Below, one piece after another: positions 9,722 through 17,197 of a DNA stretch of 64,000 nt. The stretch spans positions 62,001 through 126,000 of the forward strand of contig SVEY01000003.1 of NCBI GenBank assembly GCA_015057165.1, in the 5' to 3' direction. A program made the translations under genes and the position numbers. The notes beneath the pieces are model-generated. The model was not told the DNA's origin and did no database searches. It saw only the letters and a program-made list of their open reading frames with translations. Source of the stretch: Lachnospiraceae bacterium (GTDB lineage: Bacteria > Bacillota > Clostridia > Lachnospirales > Lachnospiraceae). The first letter of the stretch is position 1; each line of letters starts with the position of its first letter.

Positions 9722-9869
9722 ATAAGGAGGGGCCCACGAAGTGGGAGGATTCCTTATGACATAATCCGAGTGACGATTAATGCGTCTTATTAATGGAGGG
9801 ACCCACGAAGTGGGAGGATTCCTTATGACATAATCCGAGTGACGATTCATGCGTCTTATTAATGGAGGT
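9722..9869 (+). repeat. Family B leader repeat: two 69-bp tandem units plus the start of a third
   Basis: GGAGG recurs at 9726, 9795 and 9864, exactly 69 bases apart. Units one and two are almost identical and each contains the hairpin CCCAC-GAA-GTGGG. In unit one it is set inside an outer stem CATAAGGA/TCCTTATG with an internal loop GGGG opposite AGGAT. The third unit breaks off after GGAGGTACC and supplies the ribosome site of the downstream gene. A related element lies at 43765-43920. The arrangement suggests structured leader RNA or slippage-generated duplication of it. Confidence 0.8.
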
Positions 9870-9875
9870 ACCACT

Positions 9876-10859
9876 ATGCCAGGTTTCAAAACACATTATC
9901 TATTTGGTCGTAATGCTCTTAATAATATTACTCCCGACAAATATGAGCAGTACTTAATCAGATTTCCTCAAAGTTACCATCTGGGACTACAAGGACCCGA
10001 TGTATTCTTCTATTACCTGCCTGCATGGCTTTTCTACAAGAAGAATATTGGAAATGTTATTCACAAAGGAAAGACTAACGATTTCTTTAAAGCACTTATA
10101 AGCGCAAGAAATCACTTTATAAAGAAAGAAAGCCGATTAATTGCTGATTCATATATTAGCGGCTTTATAGCCCATTACACCCTTGATTCTACTGTACATC
10201 CATATATTTACCACAGAACAAAATATATGGAGCATGATGATAAGAAACTATATGATTTCGGTATCCATGTATTTCTTGAAACAGATATAGATAATGCCCT
10301 GCTTCGCCACTATTCACACATGAAACCTAGCGAATTTAGAATGGGAGATACGATTCTTCTTACTGTAAAAGAGCATATTGTTATATCAATACTCTTATAT
10401 GAGGCAATAAGGAAGACATTCCCAGATAACAAGATACTTCTTCTACACATAAGACATGCCATTGGAGCCATGGCACTTGAGGCAAATCTTATGAAAGACC
10501 CTAAGGGAATCAAGAAGTTCTTCGTAAGATTACTAGAGCGATTTGTAATCGGACATGCTGTAATTTCTCCAATGATTCCAAATGACAAAGTAACGAGATA
10601 TTCTGATCCTTGTAATCTTAGACATAAGAAGTGGTTTAATCCTTGGGATAAGTCGAAAGAAAGTTGCAAAAGCGTATATGACCTTATAGATAGTGCTACT
10701 AAGACCTTTGAAGAAAGATTGCATTATTATTCGAAATCACAAACTCTCTCTAGTGACCTAACTCCTGAGGATAAAGATGCTAATCTAAAGAATCTACTTG
10801 ATTCTCTTAACAACTGCTCATATGACAGCGGATTACCATATATATTAAATCAAGATTAA
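9876..10859 (+). CDS. Zinc-dependent phospholipase C family protein
   Basis: This 327-residue protein starts MPGFKTHYLFG and contains GLQGPDVFFYY and GFIAHYTLDSTVHPYIYH. These are the His/Asp metal-ligand motifs of the Zn_dep_PLPC family, which is related to S1/P1 nucleases. The usual secretion signal is absent, so it is likely cytoplasmic, and its substrate may not be a phospholipid. The ATG at 9876 is preferred because GGAGG sits seven bases upstream. An upstream ATG at 9849 lies within the leader repeat. The gene is a lone plus-strand unit between minus-strand genes, with its own promoter and terminator. Confidence 0.85.
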   Translation: MPGFKTHYLFGRNALNNITPDKYEQYLIRFPQSYHLGLQGPDVFFYYLPAWLFYKKNIGNVIHKGKTNDFFKALISARNHFIKKESRLIADSYISGFIAHYTLDSTVHPYIYHRTKYMEHDDKKLYDFGIHVFLETDIDNALLRHYSHMKPSEFRMGDTILLTVKEHIVISILLYEAIRKTFPDNKILLLHIRHAIGAMALEANLMKDPKGIKKFFVRLLERFVIGHAVISPMIPNDKVTRYSDPCNLRHKKWFNPWDKSKESCKSVYDLIDSATKTFEERLHYYSKSQTLSSDLTPEDKDANLKNLLDSLNNCSYDSGLPYILNQD

Positions 10860-10884
10860 AAAAGAGCCCTTGAGGCTCTTTTTT
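10858..10884. terminator. Bidirectional intrinsic terminator
   Basis: GAGCC-CTTGA-GGCTC is flanked by A6 on the left and T6 on the right. It therefore works for the plus-strand phospholipase-like gene and the minus-strand fbp gene, whose stop codon overlaps its edge. Confidence 0.85.
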
Positions 10885-12808
10885 AATCGTCTTCTATTAT
10901 TTCTCCGCTTCTATAACATTCTAACAAATCCTCAAGATCTCTGATATCCTCTAAGATTCCTTTACCAATATCAGTATCCCTTACCATTACACGATTCTTC
11001 TCTACCTCAACCATATTAGACTCAGATTCAATATCGTCATTATTACGCAGTGCCTGTTCCACACTTGTAAATGGATTATGGGACATAAGTCTAATTCCGT
11101 GCGAATTATAGATTAGGGTATAACCTGCATGCCCTGTGGACTTGTGATATGCTTTGGAAAAGCCACCGTCGATTACGTACAATTTACCATTGGCTCTAAC
11201 TGGAACCTCACCTTTACCAAGTTTTACCGGTGTATGTCCATTTATAACATGTGACATGTCAGAAAAAAGCTCAAACTCATTAAGTATCATTCTCACATAT
11301 CTCTCTTCATAATGATACTTGTAATAAGGATTCTGAGGCTCCTCCCATGTCTTCTTATCATCTATATATGTTCTCTCAAATGTCTTGACTATTCGACCAC
11401 ACATAGGGGACTTAGGGCCACCCCAGAGATACCACATAAAGTCTAAATCTTTATCATGTCGAGACTTATTCCTTGATCTAATCAAATCATCTCTGCTTCT
11501 CATATAATAAGCACGACGAGCAACATCCTCTGCCGCTTCAAAATAAGCCCTGCCAGAATATGCTTTTCCATCTATCAATACAGTATCAAAATTACCATTC
11601 TCATCAAGAGGAACACATCCATGGTACAAAAGATTCTGATTATATACTTTGTATATACCACCCTTGTCATATAAGAATTCAATATGACGATTTATTCTAT
11701 CTCCACTAGTAAAATCAACTACAAGATCATCCATTATCTTCTTCTCTTCAGGTGACAGAACATATGGATTCTCCGGATCTATAGTCGGGAAATCATGGGT
11801 ATTTAATTCGTATGTCTCTCCCTCTATCTCAATTGTATAATTATCCCAGTTTATTCTATGAAGAAGTCTTCTATCATCCATTTCAAATTCTGGATTTGCA
11901 ACAATAGTAGCTCCTTCAACCTTCTGAAGTATTACGGACATAGCCTTGTAAGCTGCAGTAATTGGATCTTTCTCGTCATATGTCTCTAAGGCAAAAAGCA
12001 CAAGATTCCTTAGGGAAATACCATAACCATTCTCTAGAATCTCAATATTACTATACTTAAGATTATTACGAACAAGATTAGCTATACAGGCTGGAGAGCC
12101 TGCAGCCGCACCCATCCATAGTACATCATGATTACCCCACTCAATGTCAATAGAATGATGTTCCATTAGAAGGTCTATTATCTTATCAGCATTTGCCCCT
12201 CTGTCAAATATATCACCAACAATATGAAGATGATCAACAGCAAGGCGCTTAATAAGTCCTGATAAAGCAACTATAAATTCATCACCATTATCTAATGCAA
12301 GTATTGTTTCAAGGATTTTCTTATGATATAAATCCTGATTATCATCCTCGTCTTTTGGAACGTGGATTAATTCGTCAATAATATATGCAAAATCCTTAGG
12401 CATTGCCTTTCTCACCTTAGAACGGGTATACTTAGAAGAAAGATTACGGGCAACCTCAATAAGCTGATTAAGTGTCATCTTATACCACTCTTCAGTAAGT
12501 TCCCTTTCTTTGTGAAGCATCTTAAGTTTTTCTCTAGGATAATATATAAGTGTACAGATCTCACACTTTTCATTAGGAAGCAAACTATCTTCAAAGGCCA
12601 TGTCAACCTTCTCTTTTACAACACCAGAGCAGTTATTAAGAATATGGAGAAACGCTTCATATTCTCCATGTAAATCGCTCATAAAATGTTCTGTTCCCTT
12701 TGGAAGATTAAGAATTGCGTTAAGATTAATAATTTCGCGGCACACTGCCTGTTTCGTAGGATACTCTTTCGCCAAAAGATTTAGATACTTTTTATCACAA
12801 CTGATCAT
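10883..12808 (-). CDS. fbp: Fructose-1,6-bisphosphatase, class III
   Basis: This 641-residue cytoplasmic phosphatase of gluconeogenesis hydrolyses fructose 1,6-bisphosphate to fructose 6-phosphate. The class III (calcineurin-like) fold shows as MSDLHGEYEAFLHI, GDIFDRGANADK, WGNHDVLWMGAAAG and VINGHTPVKLGKGE, the metal-binding Asp, His and Asn motifs in the expected order. Length matches the Firmicutes family (about 640-670). The ATG at 12808 has GGGGGAGGA six to seven bases upstream, whereas the upstream in-frame codon at 12829 has no site. It diverges from galM, with palindrome C between them. Confidence 0.95.
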   Translation of the reverse strand: MISCDKKYLNLLAKEYPTKQAVCREIINLNAILNLPKGTEHFMSDLHGEYEAFLHILNNCSGVVKEKVDMAFEDSLLPNEKCEICTLIYYPREKLKMLHKERELTEEWYKMTLNQLIEVARNLSSKYTRSKVRKAMPKDFAYIIDELIHVPKDEDDNQDLYHKKILETILALDNGDEFIVALSGLIKRLAVDHLHIVGDIFDRGANADKIIDLLMEHHSIDIEWGNHDVLWMGAAAGSPACIANLVRNNLKYSNIEILENGYGISLRNLVLFALETYDEKDPITAAYKAMSVILQKVEGATIVANPEFEMDDRRLLHRINWDNYTIEIEGETYELNTHDFPTIDPENPYVLSPEEKKIMDDLVVDFTSGDRINRHIEFLYDKGGIYKVYNQNLLYHGCVPLDENGNFDTVLIDGKAYSGRAYFEAAEDVARRAYYMRSRDDLIRSRNKSRHDKDLDFMWYLWGGPKSPMCGRIVKTFERTYIDDKKTWEEPQNPYYKYHYEERYVRMILNEFELFSDMSHVINGHTPVKLGKGEVPVRANGKLYVIDGGFSKAYHKSTGHAGYTLIYNSHGIRLMSHNPFTSVEQALRNNDDIESESNMVEVEKNRVMVRDTDIGKGILEDIRDLEDLLECYRSGEIIEDD

Positions 12809-12895
12809 TATATATCCTCCCCCAATCAAATATATATGTTATTATAACATAAAGCACACTATGATATAATACAATTAATTATTATACACATATCT

Positions 12896-13191
12896 CTACG
12901 CTGGGGGTGTAATATGCCAACGTACATCGGATAAATGGTATTTCTCTCACCTAACAATACACAATGTTCGAAAAACACTTTCATCCATTTTAGATGTTAT
13001 ATATTCGCCAAGTAATTAAATAATATTTTTCTCACTGGGCAAGCCCAATGTTCGAAAAACATTTTTAATTACTTGGCTGAGCTTATAATTTTAGTAAATC
13101 GGATAAAAGTGTTTCTCGAACGTCGAACGAAGTTCGATGAGAGAAATACTCTTTATTCGATTTACTATCACTATACTCACCCCAGTAGTAG
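12896..13191. repeat. Family C element: nested long palindrome of about 295 bp
   Basis: The ends CTGGGGGTG (12901) and CACCCCAG (13178-13185) are inverted. Nested inside are paired arms around GGTATTTCTCTCA / TGAGAGAAATAC, then GTTCGAAAAACACTTT / AAAGTGTTTCTCGAAC, then GCCAAGTAATTAA / TTAATTACTTGGC. At the tip is the small hairpin GGGCAAGCCC, and a further hairpin TCGAAC-GAA-GTTCGA lies on the right side. No reading frame of interest is present. It occupies most of the 410-base gap between divergent fbp and galM, so it lies upstream of both genes. It could be a MITE-like element or a folded leader. Confidence 0.75.
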
Positions 13192-13218
13192 AAAAAAGTG
13201 TTAATATGGGAGGATGAT

Positions 13219-14247
13219 ATGCGTTGTAATGTTGAAGATATTAAGTACTTTACTATAGGTAACGAAGAAATTAAAGCCAGAATTACTAATTATGGTTGCA
13301 CTTTGTTGAATTTATGGGTTACTAAGGCTGATGGTACAGATGTTGACGTTGTCCTTGGTTATGAGAACATAGAAGACTATTTTGATAACCCACCCTGTTT
13401 TGGAAGCTGTGTTCTTCCTAACGCCAACAGAATAGAGAATGCAAAATTTACTCTTAATGGCAGGGAATATACTCTAGATCAAAATGATGGCAATAATAAC
13501 CTTCATAGTGGATTAGAACCACTTCACAAAAGACTTTGGAAAGTTGTTGAGTCAGAAAATGATTTCGTAGAATTCTCTATATCTTGTAATGATTTAGACA
13601 TGGGATTTCCTGGAAACAGAACATTTAGCGTAAAGTATTCCATTAATGATAATAGATTACGAATAGATTATGAGGGAATAAGCGATAAAGATACACTTTT
13701 TAATCCTACTAATCATAGCTACTTTAACCTAATGGGTCACGATTCAGGAGATATATTAAGTCATGAATTAATAATTAATGCCGACAGGTTCACCCCCAGT
13801 GACAATCATGCTATATGTCATGGAGAAATCCAAAGCGTAAAAGATACTCCTATGGATTATACAACACCTATCCCAATTGGAGATAGAATAAGCGACAGAT
13901 ACGATCAATTAATCTGGGGAAATGGTTACGACCATAACTATATCCTAAATGATAACTGTTCTAAACCAGACGAAGAATTTAGTGTTCCTGCCGCAAAGCT
14001 TACCTCTCCTGATAAGCACATATCGCTTAATATATATACAAGCGCTCCTTGTATCCAATTATATACCGGTAATTACTTATCAAATACAGATGTGGGCAAA
14101 GGAAATCACCCATACTCCCCCAGGAGTGGTGTGGCGCTAGAGACGCAATATGCGCCTAATTCTATTAATGTTGATACTTTTATTAAACCTATACTTAAGA
14201 AAGACACATCTAGCAATAGTTGCACAATATACGAATTTCTAACATAA
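13219..14247 (+). CDS. galM: Aldose 1-epimerase (galactose mutarotase)
   Basis: This 342-residue cytoplasmic enzyme interconverts the alpha and beta anomers of galactose and glucose. The catalytic histidine lies in NPTNHSYFNLMGH and the catalytic glutamate in GVALETQYAPNSIN. The substrate-binding NNLHSGLEPLHKRLW block is also present. GGGAGGA sits four to eight bases before the ATG at 13219, so this start is preferred over the codon at 13198. It stands alone rather than in a gal operon. Its stop codon abuts a hairpin that serves the converging receiver gene. Confidence 0.93.
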   Translation: MRCNVEDIKYFTIGNEEIKARITNYGCTLLNLWVTKADGTDVDVVLGYENIEDYFDNPPCFGSCVLPNANRIENAKFTLNGREYTLDQNDGNNNLHSGLEPLHKRLWKVVESENDFVEFSISCNDLDMGFPGNRTFSVKYSINDNRLRIDYEGISDKDTLFNPTNHSYFNLMGHDSGDILSHELIINADRFTPSDNHAICHGEIQSVKDTPMDYTTPIPIGDRISDRYDQLIWGNGYDHNYILNDNCSKPDEEFSVPAAKLTSPDKHISLNIYTSAPCIQLYTGNYLSNTDVGKGNHPYSPRSGVALETQYAPNSINVDTFIKPILKKDTSSNSCTIYEFLT

Positions 14248-14275
14248 AAAAAGAGCGTAGCCTAAAGCTACGCTC
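14245..14275 (-). terminator. Intrinsic terminator of the CheY-like gene
   Basis: GAGCGTAGC pairs with GCTACGCTC around a five-base loop (14253-14275). Read on the minus strand it is followed by T7. On the plus strand no T-run follows, so it is weak for galM. Confidence 0.75.
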
Positions 14276-14302
14276 TCAAAACCCCTCTTATATACTTAAC
14301 AA

Positions 14303-14659
14303 TTAGCTTAATGCTTTCTTAATAACTGCCGAAATACTTTCAACGTCAAATGGTTTCGTAACATATCCAATAATGCCAATATCTTCAGCTTCCTTCTGAA
14401 GCTGTGAAACATGCTGTGCAGATTCAATTATAACCTTAGCATCAGGATGAACCTTTAACAATTCCTTAGCTGCTGTAATTCCATCCACATTAGGCATTAC
14501 TACGTCAAGCATCACTACATCAGGCTTATTGGCTTCATATGCTTCAACAAGCTCCTCGCCATCTTTAGCATTTATAACATCATGTCCCTCTGATACAAGA
14601 ATACCTTGTAACATAAGTCTTGTATAATCATTGTCATCAACAACAAGTATTTTAGCCAT
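14303..14659 (-). CDS. CheY-like single-domain response regulator
   Basis: This protein of about 118 residues consists only of a receiver domain. The acidic pocket is VVDDND at residues 6-11, the phosphoacceptor is D52 in VVMLDVVMP, and the switch lysine lies in YVTKPF near the C-terminus. There is no output domain and no adjacent histidine kinase or chemotaxis gene, so the partner is unknown. The ATG at 14659 is chosen for its GAGGTGAT ribosome site; a longer frame to 14698 lacks one. It may act in chemotaxis or as a phosphorelay intermediate. Confidence 0.88.
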   Translation of the reverse strand: MAKILVVDDNDYTRLMLQGILVSEGHDVINAKDGEELVEAYEANKPDVVMLDVVMPNVDGITAAKELLKVHPDAKVIIESAQHVSQLQKEAEDIGIIGYVTKPFDVESISAVIKKALS

Positions 14660-14757
14660 ACAATCACCTCGCAGTTCTTTACATAAAAATATTAGCATAC
14701 ATTACAATTATTATCAACATTCTTGAATATTTTTTGTATATTATTTCTCATTATAAG

Positions 14758-14785
14758 AAAAACTCGAGGGAAAACCTCGAGTTTT
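14758..14785 (-). terminator. Intrinsic terminator of the surface-protein operon
   Basis: AAAACTCGAGG and CCTCGAGTTTT pair around a short loop, with a T-run on the minus-strand side. It lies 27 bases after the leucine-rich-repeat gene. The rest of 14660-14811 shows nothing else. Confidence 0.8.
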
Positions 14786-14811
14786 ATAAGTTCTATATGT
14801 ATTTTCAACAT

Positions 14812-16038
14812 TTATTCTTTGTTTTTAAGGTATTTAATCTTACGATGTCTTGCATATACGATACAACCGGCTCCTCCAAGAAATACTGCAATACAAAGGA
14901 AATATCTTGGATCAAGACCATCTGCAGTTCCCGGTGTGGCATCTTTCGTATGACTTGTTCCTGTAGCACCTGTTCCTGCTCTTATAACATTTCCATTAGC
15001 ATCCACAACTGTTCCATCTGCCTTGGTTATTGTTCCGTCTGGATTAAGAACATCTCCTGCGGTCGGGTTATAAGGTGTAGGGTCTGGGTCCGGTGTCGGA
15101 GTAGGCTCCGGTGTTGGGGTAGGCTCTGGCGTCGGCTCGGGCTCAGGCTGAGGTCCAATTACTACAAATGGAATACTATTGTTCTTGGCATATGTCTCTG
15201 CTGCTGAATCAGCATATCCGTATATTGTAGAAGGTGTCCAACCAGACTGTGCTCCAATTGAAGTTACAGAAGCAGGTATAGTAATTGTTCTAATTCCAGA
15301 ATTGCTAAATGCCCCTTCTTCAATAGTTGTCACTGAATCAGGAACTGTTAAGCTTGTTACATAAGAAGCTCCACTAAATGATCCTGAACCAATGGTTGTA
15401 CAGGAACTTGCTATTGATACAGAAGATTTGCCAGCTGGAACAAGAATTAGTCTTGTCTTAGCTCCATTGTAGAGGCATCCGTCTGAACTTGAATAATTAG
15501 GATTGCCAGAGCTTACTGATATCTCTCCTAAGTTATCACATCCTGCAAATGCACTTGGAAGTGAAATGCTTGTACAACTTGCTGGTATCGTTATTGATGA
15601 AAGTGTTGAACATCCGTAAAATGCGTTCGAACCAATTGAACTCACACTTGGAAGGGATATAGATACAAGACCGGAACACTCTCTAAATGCATTTGCCGGG
15701 ATACTTGATATACCACTACTAAGGGAAATGCTCTGAAGTTGTGTACATCCAGAACACATATCAGCTCCTATAGATGTTACAGTATCTGGCATTGTAATAC
15801 TGGTAATATTCTGATTATTCTTGAATATACCATCACTTATTGTGACAACACCATCAGGTACGCTAACAGAACCGCCATCTCCAGTATACTCTATTGCAAC
15901 CGTTCCATCGTCGCTCAGAATAAAATCTCCTTCTTGCCTATCAGCACTAGAACTGCCCCCCACTATTACCCAAATGGACAAAACAACGGATAATGCTATT
16001 AAGGCCCAACCTATCTTTGTTCCTGTCTTCATCTTCAT
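14812..16038 (-). CDS. BspA-type leucine-rich-repeat surface protein with sortase-like C-terminal signal
   Basis: This protein has about 408 residues. An N-terminal hydrophobic segment (IGWALIALSVVLSIWVIVGG) acts as a signal or anchor. About eight BspA/LRR_5 repeats follow, with the pattern SIGxxAFxGCxxLxSI. Next come a Pro-Glu/Asp-Thr linker and a C-terminus with TPGTADG, a hydrophobic stretch (YFLCIAVFLGGAGCIVYA) and a basic tail RHRKIKYLK. This layout is a sorting signal of the TPxT type seen in Lachnospiraceae rather than LPxTG. The gene directly follows the sortase gene and is the obvious substrate. The ATG at 16038 or 16032 fits the GGAG site. Confidence 0.88.
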   Translation of the reverse strand: MKMKTGTKIGWALIALSVVLSIWVIVGGSSSADRQEGDFILSDDGTVAIEYTGDGGSVSVPDGVVTISDGIFKNNQNITSITMPDTVTSIGADMCSGCTQLQSISLSSGISSIPANAFRECSGLVSISLPSVSSIGSNAFYGCSTLSSITIPASCTSISLPSAFAGCDNLGEISVSSGNPNYSSSDGCLYNGAKTRLILVPAGKSSVSIASSCTTIGSGSFSGASYVTSLTVPDSVTTIEEGAFSNSGIRTITIPASVTSIGAQSGWTPSTIYGYADSAAETYAKNNSIPFVVIGPQPEPEPTPEPTPTPEPTPTPDPDPTPYNPTAGDVLNPDGTITKADGTVVDANGNVIRAGTGATGTSHTKDATPGTADGLDPRYFLCIAVFLGGAGCIVYARHRKIKYLKNKE

Positions 16039-16091
16039 TAATCTCCATAGATAAAACACATTATATAAACTACATCTTGTATATTATACTA

Positions 16092-17186
16092 CTATTTTAT
16101 TCTTTTGGCTACTACAAATAGTCTACCATCCTCAGTATAGTTGTTACATGTAGATAATGTCAATAGTTTATCTGTTTTTTGTATATCAATATTTTCTCCA
16201 TATACAGACAAATTCTTAACTGTTCGTAGAAATGCGTCATATTCCGTATCATTATCTGCGTTAATGAAGTTATAATATCTAAAATTATTATCATCCTGAT
16301 ATTCTACTTTAGAGAGGCATACAGCCACAATCTCATATTCTCTCTTCTCATATAATGTATCAAAACTTATAATCTTGTGAGTATTATAGAAGGATTCATC
16401 AAGATATTTCTTAAGCTCTCCGAACATTGAACCATTATTCATATTGTGACCATATATAATTGTATTAGTCTTAGGATTAACATAGTCACATCTATAATCC
16501 ATAAACAATGTACCTGTAGAATCCTCTTTACCATCAAATCCATGATTTAGATAGTAGTCATTGTCACTCTGTCTCTGAAGCACAGGATAATTAACCTGCG
16601 TATCCGGCACAATAAGCCATCCTACAAACTCTGGATTCTGTGCAAGATATTGTTGATATTCCGGAAGTACTGTAAGAGTACTAGGATCTACAACTCTACT
16701 ATTAATCTGCGCAATTTCATTATTAGTAATACTAGACTTGGCTGCACTATCATCCGTCTTGGTATAATTCTTCTGGTCTTGAAGAGCTGCCATTTTTCTC
16801 GTAGAAATGTAATCTGTAAGTTCAGATATTCCAAAGTACGCAAAAAAGATAATTGCCAAGCCAATAAAAGCTAAACCAATTATCTTTGATGATTTCGTTT
16901 TGTCTTCTGCCTTTTCTACAGCATCGTTTACTTCAATAAGACCAACTGATTTGTCAGCCACGATGTCTGCAATATGAGCATAGAATTTGTCTCCAATAGG
17001 GCTCTTAAATACAATCTCCCCGGTGCGAATCATGTTATAGAGACGCACCGCTACTTTGGGATCATGAATATCAAGTTCCTTATTAATACATTCAATTTTT
17101 TTCAAATCTTCCTGTCCATCTCTATACTCATGAAAAGTATCGAAAGTAAACTCTCCAATTCGAAATTTATTGTCTGCTTGTTCCAT
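16092..17186 (-). CDS. Class B-like sortase
   Basis: This 364-residue membrane transpeptidase has a soluble N-terminal region of about 95 residues, a transmembrane helix (IIGLAFIGLAIIFFAYFGI) and an extracellular sortase domain. The catalytic triad is visible: His in YGHNMNNGSMFGEL, Cys347 in TLSTC and Arg355 in DGRLFVVAKR. Class B is suggested by the HNMNNGSMFGELKKYLD block. The cytoplasmic N-terminal region is longer than in most class B sortases and may be a regulatory domain. It lies 11 bases after the giant repeat protein gene and 54 before the leucine-rich-repeat gene, in one operon. Confidence 0.92.
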   Translation of the reverse strand: MEQADNKFRIGEFTFDTFHEYRDGQEDLKKIECINKELDIHDPKVAVRLYNMIRTGEIVFKSPIGDKFYAHIADIVADKSVGLIEVNDAVEKAEDKTKSSKIIGLAFIGLAIIFFAYFGISELTDYISTRKMAALQDQKNYTKTDDSAAKSSITNNEIAQINSRVVDPSTLTVLPEYQQYLAQNPEFVGWLIVPDTQVNYPVLQRQSDNDYYLNHGFDGKEDSTGTLFMDYRCDYVNPKTNTIIYGHNMNNGSMFGELKKYLDESFYNTHKIISFDTLYEKREYEIVAVCLSKVEYQDDNNFRYYNFINADNDTEYDAFLRTVKNLSVYGENIDIQKTDKLLTLSTCNNYTEDGRLFVVAKRIK

Positions 17187-17197
17187 CTTCTAACATC

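Noticed and set aside
9722-9869. The evenly spaced repeats could be taken for a short CRISPR array.
   Set aside because: The whole 69-base unit is repeated, not a short repeat with unique spacers; there are fewer than three units, and no cas gene is present in the window.
14303-14659. Response regulator considered as part of a two-component pair.
   Set aside because: No histidine kinase, output domain or chemotaxis gene adjoins it; the neighbours are galM and the surface operon.
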